5,381 nt of DNA from an uncultured Verrucomicrobiales bacterium (GTDB lineage: Bacteria > Verrucomicrobiota > Verrucomicrobiia > Verrucomicrobiales > Akkermansiaceae), in the NCBI GenBank assembly GCA_937952875.1, contig CALFDI010000379.1, positions 1-5,381 of the forward strand, written 5' to 3'. Position numbers and translations under genes: made by a program. Under the pieces are notes generated by a model that did no database searches, was not told where the DNA came from, and saw only the letters and a program-made list of their open reading frames with translations. Positions 1-5,381 of the stretch are shown here, one piece after another; position 1 is the first letter of the stretch, and each line of letters opens with the position of its first letter.

Positions 1-29
1 CTCTTTCATAGGAATATATTGGGTTAAAG

Positions 30-59
30 GCCTCCTCGCATCTTGCGGGGAGGCTTTTT
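30..59 (+). terminator. Intrinsic terminator of an upstream gene outside the window
   Basis: An 11-bp stem is formed by positions 30-40 (GCCTCCTCGCA) and 44-54 (TGCGGGGAGGC), with one T-G wobble and a 3-nt TCT loop, followed directly by five Ts (55-59). This is the classic rho-independent shape. It ends a + strand transcript coming from the left, so the KH gene that follows probably has its own promoter in the 68 nt between this hairpin and position 128. Confidence 0.9.
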
Positions 60-84
60 CATTCTATACGTCAGATATTCAGCG

Positions 85-124
85 ATAAGAATTCGACATT
101 ATTGCTTCTTCACGCAATTCTTAT
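85..124. repeat. 9-bp perfect inverted repeat in the leader of the KH gene
   Basis: The arms are ATAAGAATT at 85-93 and AATTCTTAT at 116-124, exact reverse complements separated by 22 nt, ending 3 nt before the start codon at 128. A G-T wobble pair (84 with 125) could extend the stem. In RNA this would place a hairpin immediately upstream of the start codon; in DNA it could be a dyad operator. The arms are AT-rich, so chance is not excluded. There is no T tract after it, so it is not a terminator. Confidence 0.5.
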
Positions 125-127
125 TCC

Positions 128-439
128 ATGCAGGAAATCGCCGAAAAGCTCAGAGACTATTTACAATACGTTGCTGTTCAACTCATTGATAATCCAGAAA
201 AGGCCGAGTTACGCGTGGCTGTGGAGGATGAGACACATTTCCGCTTTCGCCTCATCGTAGACAGCGATGATGTGGCGATCCTTATCGGCAAGAATGGCTT
301 CACCGCGAGCGCAATCCGCAGCCTACTGAAGGCTTCTGCTGAGAAACATGGCGTTCAAGTCAGCCTTCTCATTCATTCACACGAGGACGAGCAAAGACGT
401 CTAGCTGCTCTCGAGGCTGCTGAAATCATTGAAGAATAG
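128..439 (+). CDS. khpA: KH-domain RNA-binding protein, KhpA-like
   Basis: This 103-residue protein is mostly a single KH fold of the short bacterial KhpA/YlqC type (Pfam KH_4). An N-terminal helix (about residues 3-20, ending in the family-typical DNPE) leads into a beta strand and the RNA-gripping GxxG loop, G54-K-N-G57 within ILIGKNG. The following helix, SAIRSLLKA, matches the family's 'AIRTLLKA'-like segment. Family members are usually about 75-90 residues, and the extra length here is a charged tail rich in Glu, Arg and Ala (about 85-103) that is probably helical. In Firmicutes KhpA pairs with KhpB and binds many cytoplasmic RNAs; the role here is inferred only from the fold. The start at 128 is the first ATG after an in-frame stop at 86-88, and no Shine-Dalgarno sequence precedes it. 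dnaG follows 25 nt downstream, suggesting co-transcription. The usual rpsP-khpA-rimM context is not seen on the dnaG side. Confidence 0.85.
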   Translation: MQEIAEKLRDYLQYVAVQLIDNPEKAELRVAVEDETHFRFRLIVDSDDVAILIGKNGFTASAIRSLLKASAEKHGVQVSLLIHSHEDEQRRLAALEAAEIIEE

Positions 440-464
440 CTGATTCCACCTGCTTTATTACGCT

Positions 465-2249
465 ATGGGACATATTCCAGAAGACGTCATCGAGAAGATT
501 GTCGATGCGACTGATATTGTTGATCTCATAGGTGGACACGTGCAGCTAAAGCGCGCCGGCTCGACGTTTAAAGGCCTCTGCCCCTTCCATAACGAGAAAA
601 CTCCCTCTTTTAACGTTTCTCCTAATCGGCAGAATTACAAATGTTTCGGCTGTGGCGAAGGTGGCAATGCCATCGGCTGGCTCATGAGCTATGAGAATCT
701 CCCCTTCGTCGATGCGGTGAAAAAGCTCGCGAGTAAAGCGAACATCATCATTCGGGAAGAAGTCGAGGATCCTCAAGCGGACAAGCTGCGGAGACGGCGA
801 TCACAGCTCGTAGATCTCAATAATAAAACCGCACGCTACTATCATCATCTCGCGATGACTCACCCTGATGCTGCACATGCGCGAGAGTATCTCAAGAGTC
901 GCGGCTTCGATAAAGAAATGTCTGAGCGTTGGCTCATCGGCTGGGCTCCTGCAGATCAACGTGTCTACTTCGAGTGGGTTAAGCAGCAAGGCTTTAAAGG
1001 ACGAGACCTCGTCACAGCAGGACTAGCCGCTCAGAAAGATGAAAATGACCCACGCCGCGGCCTCTATCTCCGCCTCAAGGATCGACTCATGTTTCCGATT
1101 CACAATGACTACGGGGACGTGCTCGGCTTTTCAGGTCGCCAGCTTCGCGACGATCCGAAGTCTGGGAAATACATCAACACCCCTGAAACACCCCTTTTTA
1201 AAAAATCGAAAATCATCTTCGGCCTCGACCGCGCGCGCAAACCCATGCGCGATGCAAAATACGCGCTCATCTGCGAAGGACAAATCGATGTCATTGCCTG
1301 TCACGAAGCTGGACTCACGCACGCTGTCGCAGGTCTCGGCACGGCCTTTACCAGTGAACATGCCAGACTGCTCAAGCGCTTCACGGATAAGGTGATTCTC
1401 TGCTATGATGCGGATGCTGCAGGCATTAAGGCCTCATCCCGCGCATTCAAAGAACTCTCAGGAGCTGGAATCAGTGTCCGCTACGCGCAGATGCCTCCCG
1501 GAGACGATCCAGATACCTACATTCAGTCGCATGGGGCAGATGCCTTTCGTTCACTGATCGAGAAAGCTCCCGATTTCTTCGACGTCATCACCTCCATCGC
1601 GCAGGCTGACGGACGCCTCTCTAATCCGACTGAGAAGGCTGCATTCGCTCATGATATGGCGGATTTATTAAAAGCCGTGTCTGATAAGATGATCCAGGAT
1701 ACTCTGGTCAGACACGTCTCGACACGTATCGGCATAGGTGCAGATGAGCTGAGGCACACGATGGATAGTATCAAGGTCTTCACGCGTAAGACTCGCGGCG
1801 AGGACGAGGTTAAGCCACGTGTTGTGGCTATCGATATCGAACCGAATATCGCCGATCTGATCCAATACGCCATTCAGGACCAAGAAGTCCACGAGTGGCT
1901 GGGCGAACAGGGCGAAGTCCTACTGCTCGCCTCAGACCTGCCAGGCTCAACCGTCCTGCGTAGCTTACTCGTCCGCGAGCACATCGGCACACGCCCGAGT
2001 GCGCTGCATGCCTTTCTCACGACTTTGCCAGAAGACGAGCAGAAAGCCCTCATGAATATCATGGATCGACCAGAAATCGCCAAACCACTCTCTGCTGCCA
2101 CTGAGACCTTAAGCCAAGTGAGCGATTCAGCCTACGAGCGCCACTTTCGCTCGCTTGTCGCACGCATGGATGACCCCAATCTCGATAAGAATCAGCGCTA
2201 CGCACTCATGGAAGAAATCCAAACCCTGCAAGATCTTCTTGCTGGCTAA
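465..2249 (+). CDS. dnaG: DNA primase DnaG
   Basis: DnaG synthesises the short RNA primers for lagging-strand DNA replication and works with the replicative helicase DnaB. All three domains are visible in 594 residues, a normal length for the family. The N-terminal CHC2 zinc-binding domain has C39 and H42 (CPFH) with C60 and C63 (CFGC). The central catalytic domain carries the basic RLKDRLMFPI segment (203-212), GFSGR (221-225) and the family signature YINTPETPLFKKSK (236-249). The TOPRIM metal site has E271 and D275 (EGQIDVI), D315 and D317 (YDAD), and D348 and D350 (GDDPD), corresponding to E. coli E265, D269, D309, D311, D345 and D347. The C-terminal part (about 450-594) is poorly conserved and helical, as expected for the DnaB-interacting domain. 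The ATG at 465 begins the typical 'IPEDVIEKI' N-terminus; no Shine-Dalgarno motif is visible. No terminator follows directly. Confidence 0.98.
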   Translation: MGHIPEDVIEKIVDATDIVDLIGGHVQLKRAGSTFKGLCPFHNEKTPSFNVSPNRQNYKCFGCGEGGNAIGWLMSYENLPFVDAVKKLASKANIIIREEVEDPQADKLRRRRSQLVDLNNKTARYYHHLAMTHPDAAHAREYLKSRGFDKEMSERWLIGWAPADQRVYFEWVKQQGFKGRDLVTAGLAAQKDENDPRRGLYLRLKDRLMFPIHNDYGDVLGFSGRQLRDDPKSGKYINTPETPLFKKSKIIFGLDRARKPMRDAKYALICEGQIDVIACHEAGLTHAVAGLGTAFTSEHARLLKRFTDKVILCYDADAAGIKASSRAFKELSGAGISVRYAQMPPGDDPDTYIQSHGADAFRSLIEKAPDFFDVITSIAQADGRLSNPTEKAAFAHDMADLLKAVSDKMIQDTLVRHVSTRIGIGADELRHTMDSIKVFTRKTRGEDEVKPRVVAIDIEPNIADLIQYAIQDQEVHEWLGEQGEVLLLASDLPGSTVLRSLLVREHIGTRPSALHAFLTTLPEDEQKALMNIMDRPEIAKPLSAATETLSQVSDSAYERHFRSLVARMDDPNLDKNQRYALMEEIQTLQDLLAG

Positions 2250-2304
2250 GGAGTAGCGAAAGATACTCATGCTTAAGACTGCTGAACGATCCTTTCTTGC
2301 TTTA

Positions 2305-2333
2305 TTGAAAAAAACTTTGAATATTTCACTAAA
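2305..2333 (+). promoter_or_regulatory. Weak candidate promoter for the glycine-zipper gene
   Basis: The 104-nt gap after dnaG has a clearly AT-rich core (about 2293-2346). Within it TTGAAA (2305-2310, five of six to the sigma-70 -35 consensus) stands 17 nt from ACTAAA (2328-2333, only three of six to the -10 consensus). The spacing is right but the -10 is poor. The main support is the composition and the change of gene function across the gap. The lipoprotein could instead be read from the dnaG transcript, since no terminator separates them. Confidence 0.22.
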
Positions 2334-2353
2334 GCTAACCGTTTAACCACCAT

Positions 2354-2818
2354 ATGTTTCAACATCTTATCGCTCGTAACGTAGCCATTGCCGCTATGAT
2401 CACCGTTTCTGTCGCCGCAGTTTCTTGCACACAGTATCAACAACAAGGAGCCGGACTCGGCGCACTCGGTGGCGCTGCACTCGGCGCAATCGCTGGTGAT
2501 GATAGCAGTGATGTCATTCGCGGAGCCGCCATCGGAGCTGCTGCAGGCACAGGAGTCGCCGCCTATCAAGAGAATCAAAACAAGAAGGCTGGCAACTACA
2601 ACAATGGCGGAGACAACTACCGCGGCCCTGTCTCTTCCCAGCCACCAGCCGTTCCGACAGCGCAGCGTTATCCGCTCGCCAAGGTAACGACGAACCCGAA
2701 CCTCGTTCAGAGCCCATATCCACCGCATAATATCATCGATATCAGCAAGCTGGGCCCGAATGAAACGATCGCTCGCGACACATCCGCTGGAAAGATCTTC
2801 CGCATCCCGGGCCGTTAA
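2354..2818 (+). CDS. Glycine-zipper lipoprotein, probably outer membrane or periplasmic
   Basis: The 154-residue product starts with a signal sequence: a short N-terminus with R8, then a hydrophobic run (about 9-23) ending in AAVSC. C25 is a plausible lipidation site, although Ala rather than Leu at -3 makes the lipobox weak. Next comes a glycine-zipper region: residues 32-48 (GAGLGALGGAALGAIAG) and 57-69 (GAAIGAAAGTGVA), two small-residue helices with Gly every fourth position flanking a charged DDSSD turn. This is the usual two-segment form of envelope glycine-zipper proteins. Residues 71-120 are polar, Asn-, Pro- and Gln-rich and probably disordered, and the tail (121-154, ending GKIFRIPGR) looks more ordered. 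The exact function is unknown; such proteins are structural components of the envelope. The start at 2354 gives a complete signal peptide, whereas the next Met (residue 15) would leave too short a one. An in-frame stop lies at 2336-2338. The gene is closed by the terminator at 2843-2876. Confidence 0.85.
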   Translation: MFQHLIARNVAIAAMITVSVAAVSCTQYQQQGAGLGALGGAALGAIAGDDSSDVIRGAAIGAAAGTGVAAYQENQNKKAGNYNNGGDNYRGPVSSQPPAVPTAQRYPLAKVTTNPNLVQSPYPPHNIIDISKLGPNETIARDTSAGKIFRIPGR

Positions 2819-2842
2819 TTCCGCTCAGATTTCTTACTTTAT

Positions 2843-2876
2843 AAAAAAGGCAGTCCATTCGCTGGACTGCCTTTTT
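2843..2876 (+). terminator. Intrinsic terminator after the glycine-zipper gene
   Basis: GGCAGTCCA (2849-2857) pairs with TGGACTGCC (2863-2871) around the 5-nt loop TTCGC. The preceding A run (2844-2848) pairs with the T run (2872-2876), so the stem can extend to 14 bp. A further TTT and more Ts follow the C at 2877. It sits 25 nt after the stop codon of the lipoprotein gene. The A tract on the left means it could also act on the - strand, but no gene faces it from the right. Confidence 0.93.
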
Positions 2877-2927
2877 CTTTTTTGAGATTATCACCCTGCA
2901 ACAACGCAATTTTAACGTTCTTTTCTC

Positions 2928-3926
2928 ATGTCTCTCACACGCTGGCGATGGATCCCTCTCTTTTTGGTCCTGAGTTCTGTCGCTCTGCACTTTGTGACAG
3001 TTCTCATCTATTCGTGGAAGCCAGACAAGCTCGCCACCTTCACCGTGTTTCCCTTTTGGATGTGGTGCCTGATCGGGATCGCTCTCGCAGCTTTTGGGTT
3101 CTTGATTTTCAAAAAATCGCTCGGCCTTTGCATCACCGCCCTCTGGTTACTTACCCTTCTTCTCGGGTCGGATGAGTCTAGCTCTCTTGGGAATTTTAAT
3201 GCGCCTCGGCTAACTGAGCAGCGTCCGGCTATTACTGATCCTTCGCGGCTTCTGCGCGTCCTCACACTGAACTGTGCTGGAATGAATAGTGAACCCTGGG
3301 CGCTAATTAAAAGCTACGATCCAGATATTATTTTTCTCCAAGAAATTTCACATCCGTATCAGCTCCGCCAACTGGTGTCAGATCTCTATGGTGACCGTGG
3401 AGATTATCGATTCCACCGCAGTAACGCCATTGTGACACGAGGGAAAATTGAACGAGAAATTAAGAATTCCTACCACCTCACACAACATCTCACCACTCGA
3501 CTAGCCGATGGCTCAGCTCTCGAATTGATCAATGTTCACCTCCCTACTGCGGAAACTCGGCTAGACCTCTGGAGTCTGGACTGCTGGCGTGCCCACACAC
3601 AGCGCAGACGGCTGCGCCGCTCAGAACTATCGATCGCGCTACAGATTCTCGAGAAGACATCGAAGTTTCCTAATCATTCAGCGATCGTGGCTGGTGACTT
3701 TAACGCTCCCGCATCTGATGCAGTTTATGACCTCATGAGAGCAGACTTTAACGATGCATTCACGGAAGCTGGAAGAGGCTGGGGAAATACCTATCATGCG
3801 AAGTTCCCAGTCTTACGGATCGATCACATCTTTGCCACTCGGCATTTCACTCCACGCTCAGCGACGACTCGACTCGTGCCAGGCTCTGATCATAAAATGG
3901 TCGTGACAGATCTGCTACTGAATTGA
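2928..3926 (+). CDS. Membrane-anchored endonuclease/exonuclease/phosphatase family protein
   Basis: The 332-residue protein has an N-terminal membrane part and a C-terminal EEP-fold phosphodiesterase domain (DNase I/exonuclease III/sphingomyelinase superfamily). Three hydrophobic segments are seen at about 9-28, 41-61 and 64-80. The catalytic domain runs from about 109 to 332 and keeps the full active-site set: N115 (TLNCAG), E139 (FLQE, metal ligand), N202 and H204 (NVHLP), D257 and N259 (GDFN), D299-H300 (RIDHI), and D321-H322 (SDHKMV). It should therefore be an active metal-dependent phosphodiesterase or phosphatase; the substrate (nucleic acid, phospholipid or other) cannot be told from sequence. 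Positive charges at R5/R7 and K62/K63 predict a cytoplasmic N-terminus and, after three spans, a periplasmic catalytic domain. A basic stretch (QRRRLRR, 225-231) lies between motifs. The start at 2928 is the first ATG after the in-frame stop at 2913-2915. ndk follows after 68 nt with no terminator between. Confidence 0.9.
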   Translation: MSLTRWRWIPLFLVLSSVALHFVTVLIYSWKPDKLATFTVFPFWMWCLIGIALAAFGFLIFKKSLGLCITALWLLTLLLGSDESSSLGNFNAPRLTEQRPAITDPSRLLRVLTLNCAGMNSEPWALIKSYDPDIIFLQEISHPYQLRQLVSDLYGDRGDYRFHRSNAIVTRGKIEREIKNSYHLTQHLTTRLADGSALELINVHLPTAETRLDLWSLDCWRAHTQRRRLRRSELSIALQILEKTSKFPNHSAIVAGDFNAPASDAVYDLMRADFNDAFTEAGRGWGNTYHAKFPVLRIDHIFATRHFTPRSATTRLVPGSDHKMVVTDLLLN

Positions 3927-3994
3927 AACGTGATCATAGTCGCAGCGACGAGCTCAGTCTTGACCTGTTTGCAGATGTGGCTTAGCTCACACGC

Positions 3995-4429
3995 ATGGCT
4001 ACTGAAACTACTCTTATCCTCTTCAAGCCCGATGCTGTGGCGAAGAAAAATGTCGGCACAGTTCTCGCCCGTTATGAGGCTGAGGGCTTCACTATTCGCG
4101 GTATCAAGATGATGACTCTGTGTGATGACATCCTTAAGGAGCATTACTCACACATTGCAGACATGCCATTTTTCCCATCCATCATGAACTTCATGCAGGA
4201 GACTCCAGTCATCGCTCTCGCGCTTGAGGGTGACAACGCGATTTCGCGCATTCGTGATATTCTCGGACCGACCGACTCGAAAGAAGCTGCTGCAGGCACA
4301 ATCCGTGGTGACTTTGGCGATAAGGAAACTGCTGATTCTAAGATGCGCAATGTCTGCCACGCATCTGATAGCCCTGAGGCTGCAGCCGCGGAGATTAAGC
4401 GTTTCTTCGGCGAAGGTGAGGTCTTTTAG
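3995..4429 (+). CDS. ndk: Nucleoside diphosphate kinase
   Basis: NDK transfers the gamma phosphate from ATP to other (d)NDPs through a phosphohistidine, balancing the nucleotide pools in the cytoplasm. The 144-residue protein has the normal length and all the expected sites: K11 (FKPDAV), Y51, F59-F60 (PFF), R87 with the GPT turn (G91-P-T93), R104 (TIRGDFG), N119, and the catalytic H122 in NVCHASDS, followed by FFGEGEVF at the C-terminus. Between the RGDF strand and the catalytic His there are about five more residues (DKETADSKM region, 109-117) than in the human-type RGDF...RNIIHGSDS form. The start is certain: an in-frame TAG lies only 9 nt upstream (3983-3985). There is no Shine-Dalgarno sequence. 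The gene is closed by the terminator at 4457-4491. Confidence 0.98.
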   Translation: MATETTLILFKPDAVAKKNVGTVLARYEAEGFTIRGIKMMTLCDDILKEHYSHIADMPFFPSIMNFMQETPVIALALEGDNAISRIRDILGPTDSKEAAAGTIRGDFGDKETADSKMRNVCHASDSPEAAAAEIKRFFGEGEVF

Positions 4430-4456
4430 ATCGACTCATACGCAATTCTTTTTCCT

Positions 4457-4491
4457 AAAAAGGTGGCCTGATACATACAGGCCACCTTTTT
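4457..4491 (+). terminator. Intrinsic terminator after ndk
   Basis: GGTGGCCTG (4462-4470) pairs with CAGGCCACC (4478-4486) around a 7-nt loop, ATACATA. The flanking AAAAA (4457-4461) and TTTTT (4487-4491) can extend the stem to 14 bp and supply the U tract. It starts 27 nt after the ndk stop codon and separates ndk from the antiporter gene. Its A/T-flanked layout is the same as that of the hairpin at 2843-2876, so in principle it works on both strands. Confidence 0.93.
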
Positions 4492-4493
4492 GT

Positions 4494-4516
4494 TATTCGA
4501 TACTACTTGTCGAATA
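4494..4516. repeat. 7-bp inverted repeat in the promoter region of the antiporter gene
   Basis: TATTCGA (4494-4500) and TCGAATA (4510-4516) are exact reverse complements, 9 nt apart. They lie just after the ndk terminator and 49 nt before the antiporter start, where a promoter or operator is expected. The spacing (17 nt centre to centre) is longer than the usual one helical turn. No T tract follows, so it is not a terminator. It could be a regulator site or chance. Confidence 0.3.
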
Positions 4517-4565
4517 GATCAATCTACCGTTATTTCGCCCCAGACCTAGACCCTCTTTCATCCAG

Positions 4566-5381
4566 ATGCGCCTTACTGTTTTTAGACTTCTACTCGCCGC
4601 TCTCTTTTTCTCAATTCTGCCGACTCTTGCCGCTGGCGGTGGGCATGCCGTTGAGCCTGCATCATTCCCGATCCCTCTGGATGAGTATGAGAAGGTCGAA
4701 GACGCCTCGATCTTTCAGCAAATGGGCGCACGCATCGCGGCAGATCCTTTTAATCTCGCTGCGACGATCATCTTCATTTTAGCCATCCTGCACACCTTCA
4801 TGGCGGGCTTTTTCAATAAGCTGGCTCACGAAGCTGAGCACGAACACGAAAAGGTGATCGAAAAGCTAGGACTCACGGCAACTGCTAAGCCTCAAGATGA
4901 TGCGAAAGACCACGTCTCTTTCAAAGCCACCCTGTATCACTTCCTTGGCGAGGTCGAAGCGATCTTCGGAATCTGGGTGATCGCTCTAGGCGCAGCTGCC
5001 ACCTACTTCCACGGCTGGGGAGAGTTCAAAAGCTACATTTCAACTCGTAACTACACAGAGCCAATGTTCGTCGTCATCATCATGGCGATTGCAGCGAGTC
5101 GCCCTGTCCTGAAATTCTCAGAGAACGTCATGGCAATCGCGGCCAAGCTCGGAAACAGCTCTCCTGCCGCCTGGTGGGTCAGCGTTATGACCATCGCACC
5201 GATTCTTGGCTCATTCATCACAGAGCCAGCCGCTATGACAATCGGCGCGCTCCTTCTGGCTAAGAAGTTCTACAAGCACAATCCAAAGCCAGTCATGGCT
5301 TACGCCACTCTTGGTCTGCTCTTTGTGAATGTCTCTATCGGCGGCACACTCACCCACTTTGCAGCACCTCCAGTTTTGATG
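4566..5381 (+). CDS. Putative Na+/H+ antiporter (PF07399-like), 5' part, truncated by window end
   Basis: An open frame of 272 codons runs to the last base without a stop, so the C-terminal part is missing. Residues 1-23 (MRLTVFRLLLAALFF...LAA) look like a signal peptide or first membrane span. Hydrophobic segments follow at about 62-83, 126-148, 165-182, 202-220, 222-233 and 244-260. The stretches LGSFITEPAAMTIGALLLAK (214-233) and GGTLTHFAAPPVLM (259-272) are what I recall as the most conserved parts of the 'putative Na+/H+ antiporter' family known from chlamydiae and related phyla; ion specificity is inferred from the family name only. A cytosolic or periplasmic loop carries a His/Glu-rich run (HEAEHEHE, 88-95). 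The start at 4566 is the first usable start after the in-frame TAG at 4515-4517 and gives a clean N-terminal hydrophobic segment; no Shine-Dalgarno motif is visible. It has its own transcription unit, since a terminator lies upstream. Confidence 0.85.
   Translation, partial: MRLTVFRLLLAALFFSILPTLAAGGGHAVEPASFPIPLDEYEKVEDASIFQQMGARIAADPFNLAATIIFILAILHTFMAGFFNKLAHEAEHEHEKVIEKLGLTATAKPQDDAKDHVSFKATLYHFLGEVEAIFGIWVIALGAAATYFHGWGEFKSYISTRNYTEPMFVVIIMAIAASRPVLKFSENVMAIAAKLGNSSPAAWWVSVMTIAPILGSFITEPAAMTIGALLLAKKFYKHNPKPVMAYATLGLLFVNVSIGGTLTHFAAPPVLM

Noticed and set aside
2251..2268. Small hairpin GAGTA/TACTC just after dnaG as a terminator
   Set aside because: A stem of only 5 bp with an 8-nt loop and no T tract. 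It does not look like a terminator.
2273..2728. 151-codon - strand frame opposite the glycine-zipper gene
   Set aside because: Its Cys/Ser-rich sequence is the mirror of Gly/Ala codons in the real gene, and the + strand product has a signal peptide, a zipper motif and a well-placed terminator.
3939..3949. GTCG-CAG-CGAC palindrome between the EEP gene and ndk
   Set aside because: Four-bp arms with a 3-nt loop are common by chance and no T run follows.
3960..3988. TTGACC (3960-3965) as the -35 box of an ndk promoter
   Set aside because: The hexamer matches five of six, but at 16-17 nt downstream there is only TTAGCT/TAGCTC, a very poor -10, and the start point would fall at the ndk ATG. Too weak to annotate, although a leaderless ndk transcript would fit the lack of SD motifs.
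4507..4536. TTGTCG / TATTTC with 18-nt spacing as an antiporter promoter
   Set aside because: Four of six and three of six matches in an AT-rich stretch are expected by chance, and the first hexamer overlaps the inverted repeat at 4494-4516.
4507..4782. 91-codon frame overlapping the start of the antiporter gene
   Set aside because: It has a different reading frame from the antiporter, a serine/arginine-rich composition and no recognisable domain, while the overlapping frame gives a signal sequence and conserved membrane motifs.
1..5381. Search for mobile elements, CRISPR repeats, defence modules, tRNA or rRNA
   Set aside because: All genes are housekeeping or envelope types on one strand, with short intergenic gaps. 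No transposase motifs, regularly spaced repeats, cloverleaf or rRNA-like sequence was seen.

Overview
The window is a stretch of ordinary bacterial chromosome with every gene on the + strand, roughly balanced base composition and dense coding. The proteins suggest a member of the Planctomycetes-Verrucomicrobia-Chlamydiae group, most likely Verrucomicrobiota (Opitutae-like). The best clue is the last gene, which resembles the 'putative Na+/H+ antiporter' family (Pfam PF07399) that I recall from chlamydiae and verrucomicrobia. The glycine-zipper lipoprotein with a '-GKIFRIPGR' end and the general absence of Shine-Dalgarno sequences fit this. The assignment is an inference from recalled family features, not from a database search.

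Layout from left to right. Positions 30-59 hold a strong intrinsic terminator for a gene that lies outside the window. Positions 128-439 encode a small KH-domain RNA-binding protein (KhpA-like), preceded by a 9-bp inverted repeat. Only 25 nt after it comes dnaG (465-2249), the replication primase, and the two probably share a transcript. After a 104-nt AT-rich gap comes a glycine-zipper envelope lipoprotein (2354-2818), closed by an intrinsic terminator (2843-2876). Next is a membrane-anchored endonuclease/exonuclease/phosphatase-fold enzyme (2928-3926). After 68 nt comes nucleoside diphosphate kinase, ndk (3995-4429), closed by another intrinsic terminator (4457-4491). The last 816 bases (4566-5381) are the 5' part of the antiporter gene, which runs off the window edge in an open frame.

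The terminators divide the window into at least three transcription blocks: KH-dnaG with the lipoprotein (either read through or from its own promoter), EEP enzyme-ndk, and antiporter. The functions are housekeeping: RNA binding, primer synthesis, nucleotide balancing, envelope structure and ion transport. I see no mobile element, CRISPR array, tRNA, rRNA, toxin-antitoxin pair or defence module, and no gap between genes exceeds 140 nt. I found no evidence for an undescribed multi-gene system. The findings are modest: recurrent SD-less starts, two inverted repeats in leader or intergenic DNA, a probably periplasmic EEP domain, a loop insertion in NDK, and a possible lineage-specific tail on the lipoprotein.
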